A stretch of 64,000 bases of DNA from Oasisia sp. SBJ-2009. Its lineage: Eukaryota > Annelida > Polychaeta > Sabellida > Siboglinidae. A program made the translations under genes and the position numbers. A model generated the notes under the pieces. The model was not told the origin of the DNA and made no database searches. It saw only the letters and a list, made by a program, of their open reading frames with translations. The stretch is taken from NCBI GenBank assembly GCA_964017155.1, contig OZ024855.1, positions 1 through 64,000 of the forward strand, in the 5' to 3' direction. Position 1 is the stretch's first letter. Each line of letters begins with the position of its first letter. Below are positions 11,101-26,200 of the stretch, piece after piece.

Positions 11101-14100
11101 CACCTCAATGTTGCTACTATATCAGTATTTTTGCCAACATTTGATACTTGATTAAATTAATTCATTCAATTTTAATCATCTTGCGCGTATTTATGTTTCA
11201 TAAACAGCGCGTCTTGGCAAACTTTTGAGGTCGAAAAGACAGCGCGATTTGTGCCAGTTGCAAGCGCAGCGGTGCATGTTACTGCGCTGAGCATACGAAA
11301 TGAGCGATAAACAGTTTGTTTATGCCGACCGCGCTGTCTTTTCGACCTCAAAAGTCTGCTAAGACGCGCTGTATATAAAACATTAATATGCGCAAGATGA
11401 TTATAATTGATTGAATTAACAAAATCAAGTATCAAATGTTGGCAAAGATACAGTTATAATACCAAAATTGAGGTGGGCCCGACTTGTACATAAATGCCTA
11501 CACTTGCGGGCGCGCAACTTCACGCGCACTCTCTCATAAAAGCACGTATACTCTCACTTTGTTTTCAGTATTTCACTATTTGGCACTTATATACAAGTCG
11601 GACCCACCTCAATGTTGCTATTATATCAGTATTTTTACCAACATTTGATACTTGATTTAATTAATTCATTCAATTATAATCATCTTGCGCGTATTTATGT
11701 TTTATAAACAGCGCGTCTTGGCAAACTTTTGAGGTCGAAAAGACAGCGCGATTTGTGCCAGTCGCAAGCGCAGCGGTGCATGTTACTGCGCTGAGCATAC
11801 GAAATGAGCGATAAACAGTTTGTTTATGCCGACCGCGCTGTCTTTTCGACCTCAAAAATCTGCTAAGACGCGCTGTATATAAAACATTAATATGCGCAAG
11901 ATGATTATAATTGATTGAATTAACAAAATCAAGTATCAAATGTTGGCAAATATACAGTTATAATACCAAAATTGAGGTGGGCCCGACTTGTACATAAATG
12001 CCTACACTTGCGGGCGCGCAACTTCACGCGCACTCTCTCATAAAAGCACGTATACTCTCACTTTGTTTTCAGAATTTCACTATTTGGCACTTATGTACAA
12101 GTCGGACCCACCTCAATGTTGCTATTATATCAGTATTTTTGCCAACATTTGATACTTGATTAAATTAATTCATTCAATTATAATCATCTTGCGCGTATTT
12201 ATGTTTTATAAACAGCGCGTCTTGGCAAACTTTTGAGGTCGAAAAGACAGCGCGAATTGTGCCAGTCGCAAGCGCAGAGGTGCATGTTACTGCGCTGTGC
12301 ATATGAAATGAGCGATAAACAGTTTGTTTATGCCGACCACACTGTCTTTTCGACCTCAAAAGTCTGCTAAGACGCGCTGTATATAAAACATTAATATGCG
12401 CAAGATGATTATAATTGATTGAATTAACAAAATCAAGTATCAAATGTTGGCAAAAATACAGTTATAATACCAAAATTGATGTGGGCCCGACTTGTACATG
12501 AGTGCCAACACTTGCGGGCGCGTACCTTCACGCGCAATCTCTCATAAAAGCACGTATACTCTCAATTTGTTTTCAGTATTTCACTATTTGGCACTTATGT
12601 ACAAGTCGGAAACACCTCAATGTTGCTATTATATCAGTATTTTTGCCAACATTTGATACTTGATTAAATTAATTCATTCAATTATAATCATCTTGCGCGT
12701 ATTTATGTTTTATAAACAGCGCGTCTTGGCAAACTTTTGAGGTCGAAAAGACAGCGCGAATTGTGCCAGTCGCAAGCGCAGAGGTGCATGTTACTGCGCT
12801 GTGCATATGAAATGAGCGATAAACAGTTTGTTTATGCCGACCACGCTGTCTTTTCGACCTCAAAAGTCTGCTAAGACGCGCTGTATATAAAACATTAATA
12901 TGCGCAAGATGATTATAATTGATTGAATTAACAAAATCAAGTATCAAATGTTGGCAAAAATACAGTTATAATACCAAAATTGATGTGGGCCCGACTTGTA
13001 CATGAGTGCCAACACTTGCGGGCGCGTACCTTCACGCGCAATCTCTCATAAAAGCACGTATACTCTCAATTTGTTTTCAGTATTTCACTATTTGGCACTT
13101 ATGTACAAGTCGGAAACACCTCAATGTTGCTATTATATCAGTATTTTTGCCAACATTTGATACTTGATTAAATTAATTCATTCAATTATAATCATCTTGC
13201 GCGTATTTATGTTTTATAAACAGCGCGTCTTGGCAAACTTTTGAGGTCGAAAAGACAGCGCGAATTGTGCCAGTCGCAAGCGCAGAGGTGCATGTTACTG
13301 CGCTGTGCATATGAAATGAGCGATAAACAGTTTGTTTATGCCGACCACGCTGTCTTTTCGACCTCAAAAGTCTGCTAAGACGCGCTGTATATAAAACATT
13401 AATATGCGCAAGATGATTATAATTGATTGAATTAACAAAATCAAGTATCAAATGTTGGCAAAAATACAGTTATAATACCAAAATTGATGTGGGCCCGACT
13501 TGTACATGAGTGCCAACACTTGCGGGCGCGTACCTTCACGCGCAATCTCTCATAAAAGCACGTATACTCTCAATTTGTTTTCAGTATTTCACTATTTGGC
13601 ACTTATGTACAAGTCGGAAACACCTCAATGTTGCTACTATATCAGTATTTTTGCCAACATTTGATACTTGATTAAATTAATTCATTCAATTTTAATCATC
13701 TTGCGCGTATTTATGTTTTATAAACAGCGCGTCTTGGCAAACTTTTGAGGTCGAAAAGACAGCGCGATTTGTGCCAGTTGCAAGCGCAGTGGTGCATGTT
13801 ACTGCGCTGAGCATACGAAATGAGCGATAAACAGTTTGTTTATGCCGACCGCGCTGTTTTTTCGACCTCAAAAGTCTGCTAAGACGCGCTGTATATAAAA
13901 CATTAATATGCGCAAGATGATTATAATTGATTGAATTAACAAAATCAAGTATCAAATGTTGGCAAAAATACAGTTATAATACCAAAATTGAGGTGGGCCC
14001 GACTTGTACATGAGTGCCAACACTTGCGGGCGCGTACCTTCACGCGCAATCTCTCATAAAAGCACGTATACTCTCAATTTGTTTTCAGTATTTCACTATT

Positions 14101-17100
14101 TGGCACTTATGTACAAGTCGGAAACACCTCAATGTTGCTACTATATCAGTATTTTTGCCAACATTTGATACTTGATTTAATTAATTCATTCAATTATAAT
14201 CATCTTGCGCGTATTTATGTTTTATAAACAGCGCGTCTTGGCAAACTTTTGAGGTCGAAAAGACAGCGCGATTTGTGCCAGTCGCAAGCGCAGCGGTGCA
14301 TGTTACTGCGCTGAGCATACGAAATGAGCGATAAACAGTTTGTTTATGCCGACCGCGCTGTCTTTTCGACCTCAAAAGTCTGCTAAGACGCGCTGTATAT
14401 AAAACATTAATATGCGCAAGATGATTATAATTGATTGAATTAACAAAATCAAGTATCAAATGTTGGCAAATATACAGTTATAATACCAAAATTGAGGTGG
14501 GCCCGACTTGTACATAAATGCCTACACTTGCGGGCGCGCAACTTCACGCGCACTCTCTCATAAAAGCACGTATACTCTCACTTTGTTTTCAGAATTTCAC
14601 TATTTGGCACTTATGTACAAGTCGGACCCACCTCAATGTTGCTATTATATCAGTATTTTTGCCAACATTTGATACTTGATTAAATTAATTCATTCAATTA
14701 TAATCATCTTGCGCGTATTTATGTTTTATAAACAGCGCGTCTTGGCAAACTTTTGAGGTCGAAAAGACAGCGCGAATTGTGCCAGTCGCAAGCGCAGAGG
14801 TGCATGTTACTGCGCTGTGCATATGAAATGAGCGATAAACAGTTTGTTTATGCCGACCACGCTGTCTTTTCGACCTCAAAAGTCTGCTAAGACGCGCTGT
14901 ATATAAAACATTAATATGCGCAAGATGATTATAATTGATTGAATTAACAAAATCAAGTATCAAATGTTGGCAAAAATACAGTTATAATACCAAAATTGAT
15001 GTGGGCCCGACTTGTACATGAGTGCCAACACTTGCGGGCGCGTACCTTCACGCGCAATCTCTCATAAAAGCACGTATACTCTCAATTTGTTTTCAGTATT
15101 TCACTATTTGGCACTTATGTACAAGTCGGAAACACCTCAATGTTGCTATTATATCAGTATTTTTGCCAACATTTGATACTTGATTAAATTAATTCATTCA
15201 ATTATAATCATCTTGCGCGTATTTATGTTTTATAAACAGCGCGTCTTGGCAAACTTTTGAGGTCGAAAAGACAGCGCGAATTGTGCCAGTCGCAAGCGCA
15301 GAGGTGCATGTTACTGCGCTGTGCATATGAAATGAGCGATAAACAGTTTGTTTATGCCGACCACGCTGTCTTTTCGACCTCAAAAGTCTGCTAAGACGCG
15401 CTGTATATAAAACATTAATATGCGCAAGATGATTATAATTGATTGAATTAACAAAATCAAGTATCAAATGTTGGCAAAAATACAGTTATAATACCAAAAT
15501 TGATGTGGGCCCGACTTGTACATGAGTGCCAACACTTGCGGGCGCGTACCTTCACGCGCAATCTCTCATAAAAGCACGTATACTCTCAATTTGTTTTCAG
15601 TATTTCACTATTTGGCACTTATGTACAAGTCGGAAACACCTCAATGTTGCTACTATATCAGTATTTTTGCCAACATTTGATACTTGATTAAATTAATTCA
15701 TTCAATTTTAATCATCTTGCGCGTATTTATGTTTTATAAACAGCGCGTCTTGGCAAACTTTTGAGGTCGAAAAGACAGCGCGATTTGTGCCAGTTGCAAG
15801 CGCAGTGGTGCATGTTACTGCGCTGAGCATACGAAATGAGCGATAAACAGTTTGTTTATGCCGACCGCGCTGTCTTTTCGACCTCAAAAGTCTGCTAAGA
15901 CGCGCTGTATATAAAACATTAATATGCGCAAGATGATTATAATTGATTGAATTAACAAAATCAAGTATCAAATGTTGGCAAAAATACAGTTATAATACCA
16001 AAATTGATGTGGGCCCGACTTGTACATGAGTGCCAACACTTGCGGGCGCGTACCTTCACGCGCAATCTCTCATAAAAGCACGTATACTCTCAATTTGTTT
16101 TCAGTATTTCACTATTTGGCACTTATGTACAAGTCGGAAACACCTCAATGTTGCTACTATATCAGTATTTTTGCCAACATTTGATACTTGATTAAATTAA
16201 TTCATTCAATTTTAATCATCTTGCGCGTATTTATGTTTTATAAACAGCGCGTCTTGGCAAACTTTTGAGGTCGAAAAGACAGCGCGATTTGTGCCAGTTG
16301 CAAGCGCAGCGGTGCATGTTACTGCGCTGAGCATACGAAATGAGCGATAAACAGTTTGTTTATGCCGACCGCGCTGTCTTTTCGACCTCAAAAGTCTGCT
16401 AAGACGCGCTGTATATAAAACATTAATATGCGCAAGATGATTATAATTGATTGAATTAACAAAATCAAGTATCAAATGTTGGCAAAGATACAGTTATAAT
16501 ACCAAAATTGAGGTGGGCCCGACTTGTACATAAATGCCTACACTTGCGGGCGCGCAACTTCACGCGCACTCTCTCATAAAAGCACGTATACTCTCACTTT
16601 GTTTTCAGTATTTCACTATTTGGCACTTATATACAAGTCGGACCCACCTCAATGTTGCTATTATATCAGTATTTTTACCAACATTTGATACTTGATTTAA
16701 TTAATTCATTCAATTATAATCATCTTGCGCGTATTTATGTTTTATAAACAGCGCGTCTTGGCAAACTTTTGAGGTCGAAAAGACAGCGCGATTTGTGCCA
16801 GTCGCAAGCGCAGCGGTGCATGTTACTGCGCTGAGCATACGAAATGAGCGATAAACAGTTTGTTTATGCCGATCGCGCTGTCTTTTCGACCTCAAAAGTC
16901 TGCTAAGACGCGCTGTATATAAAACATTAATATGCGCAAGATGATTATAATTGATTGAATTAACAAAATCAAGTATCAAATGTTGGCAAATATACAGTTA
17001 TAATACCAAAATTGAGGTGGGCCCGACTTGTACATAAATGCCTACACTTGCGGGCGCGCAACTTCACGCGCACTCTCTCATAAAAGCACGTATACTCTCA

Positions 17101-19189
17101 CTTTGTTTTCAGAATTTCAATATTTGGCACTTATGTACAAGTCGGACCCACCTCAATGTTGCTATTATATCAGTATTTTTGCCAACATTTGATACTTGAT
17201 TAAATTAATTCATTCAATTATAATCATCTTGCGCGTATTTATGTTTTATAAACAGCGCGTCTTGGCAAACTTTTGAGGTCGAAAAGACAGCGCGAATTGT
17301 GCCAGTCGCAAGCGCAGAGGTGCATGTTACTGCGCTGTGCATATGAAATGAGCGATAAACAGTTTGTTTATGCCGACCACGCTGTCTTTTCGACCTCAAA
17401 AGTCTGCTAAGACGCGCTGTATATAAAACATTAATATGCGCAAGATGATTATAATTGATTGAATTAACAAAATCAAGTATCAAATGTTGGCAAAAATACA
17501 GTTATAATACCAAAATTGATGTGGGCCCGACTTGTACATGAGTGCCAACACTTGCGGGCGCGTACCTTCACGCGCAATCTCTCATAAAAGCACGTATACT
17601 CTCAATTTGTTTTCAGTATTTCACTATTTGGCACTTATGTACAAGTCGGACCCACCTCAATGTTGCTATTATATCAGTATTTTTGCCAACATTTGATACT
17701 TGATTAAATTAATTCATTCAATTATAATCATCTTGCGCGTATTTATGTTTTATAAACAGCGCGTCTTGGCAAACTTTTGAGGTCGAAAAGACAGCGCGAA
17801 TTGTGCCAGTCGCAAGCGCAGAGGTGCATGTTACTGCGCTGTGCATATGAAATGAGCGATAAACAGTTTGTTTATGCCGACCACACTGTCTTTTCGACCT
17901 CAAAAGTCTGCTAAGACGCGCTGTATATAAAACATTAATATGCGCAAGATGATTATAATTGATTGAATTAACAAAATCAAGTATCAAATGTTGGCAAAAA
18001 TACAGTTATAATACCAAAATTGATGTGGGCCCGACTTGTACATGAGTGCCAACACTTGCGGGCGCGTACCTTCACGCGCAATCTCTCATAAAAGCACGTA
18101 TACTCTCAATTTGTTTTCAGTATTTCACTATTTGGCACTTATGTACAAGTCGGAAACACCTCAATGTTGCTATTATATCAGTATTTTTGCCAACATTTGA
18201 TACTTGATTAAATTAATTCATTCAATTATAATCATCTTGCGCGTATTTATGTTTTATAAACAGCGCGTCTTGGCAAACTTTTGAGGTCGAAAAGACAGCG
18301 CGAATTGTGCCAGTCGCAAGCGCAGAGGTGCATGTTACTGCGCTGTGCATATGAAATGAGCGATAAACAGTTTGTTTATGCCGACCACGCTGTCTTTTCG
18401 ACCTCAAAAGTCTGCTAAGACGCGCTGTATATAAAACATTAATATGCGCAAGATGATTATAATTGATTGAATTAACAAAATCAAGTATCAAATGTTGGCA
18501 AAAATACAGTTATAATACCAAAATTGATGTGGGCCCGACTTGTACATGAGTGCCAACACTTGCGGGCGCGTACCTTCACGCGCAATCTCTCATAAAAGCA
18601 CGTATACTCTCAATTTGTTTTCAGTATTTCACTATTTGGCACTTATGTACAAGTCGGAAACACCTCAATGTTGCTACTATATCAGTATTTTTGCCAACAT
18701 TTGATACTTGATTAAATTAATTCATTCAATTTTAATCATCTTGCGCGTATTTATGTTTTATAAACAGCGCGTCTTGGCAAACTTTTGAGGTCGAAAAGAC
18801 AGCGCGATTTGTGCCAGTTGCAAGCGCAGTGGTGCATGTTACTGCGCTGAGCATACGAAATGAGCGATAAACAGTTTGTTTATGCCGACCGCGCTGTCTT
18901 TTCGACCTCAAAAGTCTGCTAAGACGCGCTGTATATAAAACATTAATATGCGCAAGATGATTATAATTGATTGAATTAACAAAATCAAGTATCAAATGTT
19001 GGCAAAAATACAGTTATAATACCAAAATTGCGGTGGGCCCGACTTGTACATGAGTGCCAACACTTGCGGGCGCGTACCTTCACGCGCAATCTCTCATAAA
19101 AGCACGTATACTCTCAATTTGTTTTCAGTATTTCACTATTTGGCACTTATGTACAAGTCGGACCCACCTCAATGTTGCTATTATATCAG
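8102..19189. repeat. Irregular H/T/B/R section, 22 monomers
   Basis: The order is H-H-T-T-B-H-R-B-H-H-H, then T-B-H-H-T-R-B-H-H-H-T. No single period fits throughout. The R-B-H-H-H-T run at 11126-14149 recurs at 16166-19189 with an offset of 5040 bp (10 units). The private base A inside GACCACACTG at 12341 recurs at 17885, an offset of 5544 bp (11 units), so one H unit (17174-17677) was added in the second copy. That added H unit ends with CGGACCCACC rather than the usual CGGAAACACC. Confidence 0.8.
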
Positions 19190-22100
19190 TATTTTTGCCA
19201 ACATTTGATACTTGATTAAATTAATTCATTCAATTTTAATCATCTTGCGCGTATTTATGTTTTATAAACAGCGCGTCTTGGCAAACTTTTGAGGTCGAAA
19301 AGACAGCGCGATTTGTGCCAGTCGCAAGCGCAGCGGTGCATGTTACTGCGCTGAGCATACGAAATGAGCGATAAACAGTTTGTTTATGCCGACCGCGCTG
19401 TCTTTTCGACCTCAAAAGTCTGCTAAGACGCGCTGTATATAAAACATTAATATGCGCAAGATGATTATAATTGATTGAATTAACAAAATCAAGTATCAAA
19501 TGTTGGCAAAAATACAGTTATAATACCAAAATTGATGTGGGCCCGACTTGTACATGAGTGCCAACACTTGCGGGCGCGTACCTTCACGCGCAATCTCTCA
19601 TAAAAGCACGTATACTCTCAATTTGTTTTCAGTATTTCACTATTTGGCACTTATGTACAAGTCGGAAACACCTCAATGTTGCTACTATATCAGTATTTTT
19701 GCCAACATTTGATACTTGATTAAATTAATTCATTCAATTTTAATCATCTTGCGCGTATTTATGTTTTATAAACAGCGCGTCTTGGCAAACTTTTGAGGTC
19801 GAAAAGACAGCGCGATTTGTGCCAGTTGCAAGCGCAGCGGTGCATGTTACTGCGCTGAGCATACGAAATGAGCGATAAACAGTTTGTTTATGCCGACCGC
19901 GCTGTCTTTTCGACCTCAAAAGTCTGCTAAGACGCGCTGTATATAAAACATTAATATGCGCAAGATGATTATAATTGATTGAATTAACAAAATCAAGTAT
20001 CAAATGTTGGCAAAAATACAGTTATAATACCAAAATTGAGGTGGGCCCGACTTGTACATGAGTGCCAACACTTGCGGGCGCGTACCTTCACGCGCAATCT
20101 CTCATAAAAGCACGTATACTCTCAATTTGTTTTCAGTATTTCACTATTTGGCACTTATGTACAAGTCGGACCCACCTCAATGTTGCTATTATATCAGTAT
20201 TTTTGCCAACATTTGATACTTGATTAAATTAATTCATTCAATTTTAATCATCTTGCGCGTATTTATGTTTTATAAACAGCGCGTCTTGGCAAACTTTTGA
20301 GGTCGAAAAGACAGCGCGATTTGTGCCAGTCGCAAGCGCAGCGGTGCATGTTACTGCGCTGAGCATACGAAATGAGCGATAAACAGTTTGTTTATGCCGA
20401 CCGCGCTGTCTTTTCGACCTCAAAAGTCTGCTAAGACGCGCTGTATATAAAACATTAATATGCGCAAGATGATTATAATTGATTGAATTAACAAAATCAA
20501 GTATCAAATGTTGGCAAAAATACAGTTATAATACCAAAATTGATGTGGGCCCGACTTGTACATGAGTGCCAACACTTGCGGGCGCGTACCTTCACGCGCA
20601 ATCTCTCATAAAAGCACGTATACTCTCAATTTGTTTTCAGTATTTCACTATTTGGCACTTATGTACAAGTCGGAAACACCTCAATGTTGCTACTATATCA
20701 GTATTTTTGCCAACATTTGATACTTGATTAAATTAATTCATTCAATTTTAATCATCTTGCGCGTATTTATGTTTTATAAACAGCGCGTCTTGGCAAACTT
20801 TTGAGGTCGAAAAGACAGCGCGATTTGTGCCAGTTGCAAGCGCAGCGGTGCATGTTACTGCGCTGAGCATACGAAATGAGCGATAAACAGTTTGTTTATG
20901 CCGACCGCGCTGTCTTTTCGACCTCAAAAGTCTGCTAAGACGCGCTGTATATAAAACATTAATATGCGCAAGATGATTATAATTGATTGAATTAACAAAA
21001 TCAAGTATCAAATGTTGGCAAAGATACAGTTATAATACCAAAATTGAGGTGGGCCCGACTTGTACATAAATGCCTACACTTGCGGGCGCGCAACTTCACG
21101 CGCACTCTCTCATAAAAGCACGTATACTCTCACTTTGTTTTCAGTATTTCACTATTTGGCACTTATATACAAGTCGGACCCACCTCAATGTTGCTATTAT
21201 ATCAGTATTTTTACCAACATTTGATACTTGATTTAATTAATTCATTCAATTATAATCATCTTGCGCGTATTTATGTTTTATAAACAGCGCGTCTTGGCAA
21301 ACTTTTGAGGTCGAAAAGACAGCGCGATTTGTGCCAGTCGCAAGCGCAGCGGTGCATGTTACTGCGCTGAGCATACGAAATGAGCGATAAACAGTTTGTT
21401 TATGCCGACCGCGCTGTATTTTCGACCTCAAAAGTCTGCTAAGACGCGCTGTATATAAAACATTAATATGCGCAAGATGATTATAATTGATTGAATTAAC
21501 AAAATCAAGTATCAAATGTTGGCAAATATACAGTTATAATACCAAAATTGAGGTGGGCCCGACTTGTACATAAATGCCTACACTTGCGGGCGCGCAACTT
21601 CACGCGCACTCTCTCATAAAAGCACGTATACTCTCACTTTGTTTTCAGAATTTCACTATTTGGCACTTATGTACAAGTCGGACCCACCTCAATGTTGCTA
21701 TTATATCAGTATTTTTGCCAACATTTGATACTTGATTAAATTAATTCATTCAATTATAATCATCTTGCGCGTATTTATGTTTTATAAACAGCGCGTCTTG
21801 GCAAACTTTTGAGGTCGAAAAGACAGCGCGAATTGTGCCAGTCGCAAGCGCAGAGGTGCATGTTACTGCGCTGTGCATATGAAATGAGCGATAAACAGTT
21901 TGTTTATGCCGACCACGCTGTCTTTTCGACCTCAAAAGTCTGCTAAGACGCGCTGTATATAAAACATTAATATGCGCAAGATGATTATAATTGATTGAAT
22001 TAACAAAATCAAGTATCAAATGTTGGCAAAAATACAGTTATAATACCAAAATTGATGTGGGCCCGACTTGTACATGAGTGCCAACACTTGCGGGCGCGTA

Positions 22101-23221
22101 CCTTCACGCGCAATCTCTCATAAAAGCACGTATACTCTCAATTTGTTTTCAGTATTTCACTATTTGGCACTTATGTACAAGTCGGAAACACCTCAATGTT
22201 GCTATTATATCAGTATTTTTGCCAACATTTGATACTTGATTAAATTAATTCATTCAATTATAATCATCTTGCGCGTATTTATGTTTTATAAACAGCGCGT
22301 CTTGGCAAACTTTTGAGGTCGAAAAGACAGCGCGAATTGTGCCAGTCGCAAGCGCAGAGGTGCATGTTACTGCGCTGTGCATATGAAATGAGCGATAAAC
22401 AGTTTGTTTATGCCGACCACGCTGTCTTTTCGACCTCAAAAGTCTGCTAAGACGCGCTGTATATAAAACATTAATATGCGCAAGATGATTATAATTGATT
22501 GAATTAACAAAATCAAGTATCAAATGTTGGCAAAAATACAGTTATAATACCAAAATTGATGTGGGCCCGACTTGTACATGAGTGCCAACACTTGCGGGCG
22601 CGTACCTTCACGCGCAATCTCTCATAAAAGCACGTATACTCTCAATTTGTTTTCAGTATTTCACTATTTGGCACTTATGTACAAGTCGGAAACACCTCAA
22701 TGTTGCTACTATATCAGTATTTTTGCCAACATTTGATACTTGATTAAATTAATTCATTCAATTTTAATCATCTTGCGCGTATTTATGTTTTATAAACAGC
22801 GCGTCTTGGCAAACTTTTGAGGTCGAAAAGACAGCGCGATTTGTGCCAGTTGCAAGCGCAGTGGTGCATGTTACTGCGCTGAGCATACGAAATGAGCGAT
22901 AAACAGTTTGTTTATGCCGACCGCGCTGTCTTTTCGACCTCAAAAGTCTGCTAAGACGCGCTGTATATAAAACATTAATATGCGCAAGATGATTATAATT
23001 GATTGAATTAACAAAATCAAGTATCAAATGTTGGCAAAAATACAGTTATAATACCAAAATTGAGGTGGGCCCGACTTGTACATGAGTGCCAACACTTGCG
23101 GGCGCGTACCTTCACGCGCAATCTCTCATAAAAGCACGTATACTCTCAATTTGTTTTCAGTATTTCACTATTTGGCACTTATGTACAAGTCGGAAACACC
23201 TCAATGTTGCTACTATATCAG
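19190..23221. repeat. R-R-R-R-B-H-H-T section, 8 monomers
   Basis: A run of four R units, one B unit, two H units and one T unit. The R-R-R-R-B part resembles 23726-26245 nine units downstream. The preceding T unit carries ATTGCGGTGGG at about 19026-19036. Confidence 0.8.
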
Positions 23222-26200
23222 TATTTTTGCCAACATTTGATACTTGATTAAATTAATTCATTCAATTTTAATCATCTTGCGCGTATTTATGTTTTATAAA
23301 CAGCGCGTCTTGGCAAACTGTTGAGGTCGAAAAGACAGCGCGATTTGTGCCAGTTGCAAGCGCAGCGGTGCATGTTACTGCGCTGAGCATACGAAATGAG
23401 CGATAAACAGTTTGTTTATGCCGACCGCGCTGTCTTTTCGACCTCAAAAGTCTGCTAAGACGCGCTGTATATAAAACATTAATATGCGCAAGATGATTAT
23501 AATTGATTGAATTAACAAAATCAAGTATCAAATGTTGGCAAAAATACAGTTATAATACCAAAATTGCGGTGGGCCCGACTTGTACATGAGTGCCAACACT
23601 TGCGGGCGCGTACCTTCACGCGCAATCTCTCATAAAAGCACGTATACTCTCAATTTGTTTTCAGTATTTCACTATTTGGCACTTATGTACAAGTCGGACC
23701 CACCTCAATGTTGCTATTATATCAGTATTTTTGCCAACATTTGATACTTGATTAAATTAATTCATTCAATTTTAATCATCTTGCGCGTATTTATGTTTTA
23801 TAAACAGCGCGTCTTGGCAAACTTTTGAGGTCGAAAAGACAGCGCGATTTGTGCCAGTCGCAAGCGCAGCGGTGCATGTTACTGCGCTGAGCATACGAAA
23901 TGAGCGATAAACAGTTTGTTTATGCCGACCGCGCTGTCTTTTCGACCTCAAAAGTCTGCTAAGACGCGCTGTATATAAAACATTAATATGCGCAAGATGA
24001 TTATAATTGATTGAATTAACAAAATCAAGTATCAAATGTTGGCAAAAATACAGTTATAATACCAACATTGATGTGGGCCCGACTTGTACATGAGTGCCAA
24101 CACTTGCGGGCGCGTACCTTCACGCGCAATCTCTCATAAAAGCACGTATACTCTCAATTTGTTTTCAGTATTTCACTATTTGGCACTTATGTACAAGTCG
24201 GAAACACCTCAATGTTGCTACTATATCAGTATTTTTGCCAACATTTGATACTTGATTAAATTAATTCATTCAATTTTAATCATCTTGCGCGTATTTATGT
24301 TTTATAAACAGCGCGTCTTGGCAAACTTTTGAGGTCGAAAAGACAGCGCGATTTGTGCCAGTTGCAAGCGCAGCGGTGCATGTTACTGCGCTGAGCATAC
24401 GAAATGAGCGATAAACAGTTTGTTTATGCCGACCGCGCTGTCTTTTCGACCTCAAAAGTCTGCTAAGACGCGCTGTATATAAAACATTAACATGCGCAAG
24501 ATGATTATAATTGATTGAATTAACAAAATCAAGTATCAAATGTTGGCAAAAATACAGTTATAATACCAAAATTGAGGTGGGCCCGACTTGTACATGAGTG
24601 CCAACACTTGCGGGCGCGTACCTTCACGCGCAATCTCTCATAAAAGCACGTATACTCTCAATTTGTTTTCAGTATTTCACTATTTGGCACTTATGTACAA
24701 GTCGGACCCACCTCAATGTTGCTATTATATCAGTATTTTTGCCAACATTTGATACTTGATTAAATTAATTCATTTAATTTTAATCATCTTGCGCGTATTT
24801 ATGTTTTATAAACAGCGCGTCTTGGCAAACTTTTGAGGTCGAAAAGACAGCGCGATTTGTGCCAGTCGCAAGCGCAGCGGTGCATGTTACTGCGCTGAGC
24901 ATACGAAATGAGCGATAAACAGTTTGTTTATGCCGACCGCGCTGTCTTTTCGACCTCAAAAGTCTGCTAAGACGCGCTGTATATAAAACATTAATATGCG
25001 CAAGATGATTATAATTGATTGAATTAACAAAATCAAGTATCAAATGTTGGCAAAAATACAGTTATAATACCAAAATTGATGTGGGCCCGACTTGTACATA
25101 AGTGCCAACACTTGCGGGCGCGTACCTTCACGCGCAATCTCTCATAAAAGCACGTATACTCTCAATTTGTTTTCAGTATTTCACTATTTGGCACTTATGT
25201 ACAAGTCGGAAACACCTCAATGTTGCTACTATATCAGTATTTTTGCCAACATTTGATACTTGATTAAATTAATTCATTCAATTTTAATCATCTTGCGCGT
25301 ATTTATGTTTTATAAACAGCGCGTCTTGGCAAACTTTTGAGGTCGAAAAGACAGCGCGATTTGTGCCAGTTGCAAGCGCAGCGGTGCATGTTACTGCGCT
25401 GAGCATACGAAATGAGCGATAAACAGTTTGTTTATGCCGACCGCGCTGTCTTTTCGACCTCAAAAGTCTGCTAAGACGCGCTGTATATAAAACATTAATA
25501 TGCGCAAGATGATTATAATTGATTGAATTAACAAAATCAAGTATCAAATGTTGGCAAAGATACAGTTATAATACCAAAATTGAGGTGGGCCCGACTTGTA
25601 CATAAATGCCTACACTTGCGGGCGCGCAACTTCACGCGCACTCTCTCATAAAAGCACGTATACTCTCACTTTGTTTTCAGTATTTCACTATTTGGCACTT
25701 ATATACAAGTCGGACCCACCTCAATGTTGCTATTATATCAGTATTTTTACCAACATTTGATACTTGATTTAATTAATTCATTCAATTATAATCATCTTGC
25801 GCGTATTTATGTTTTATAAACAGCGCGTCTTGGCAAACTTTTGAGGTCGAAAAGACAGCGCGATTTGTGCCAGTCGCAAGCGCAGCGGTGCATGTTACTG
25901 CGCTGAGCATACGAAATGAGCGATAAACAGTTTGTTTATGCCGACCGCGCTGTCTTTTCGACCTCAAAAGTCTGCTAAGACGCGCTGTATATAAAACATT
26001 AATATGCGCAAGATGATTATAATTGATTGAATTAACAAAATCAAGTATCAAATGTTGGCAAAAATACAGTTATAATACCAAAATTGCGGTGGGCCCGACT
26101 TGTACATGAGTGCCAACACTTGCGGGCGCGTACCTTCACGCGCAATCTCTCATAAAAGCACGTATACTCTCAATTTGTTTTCAGTATTTCACTATTTGGC

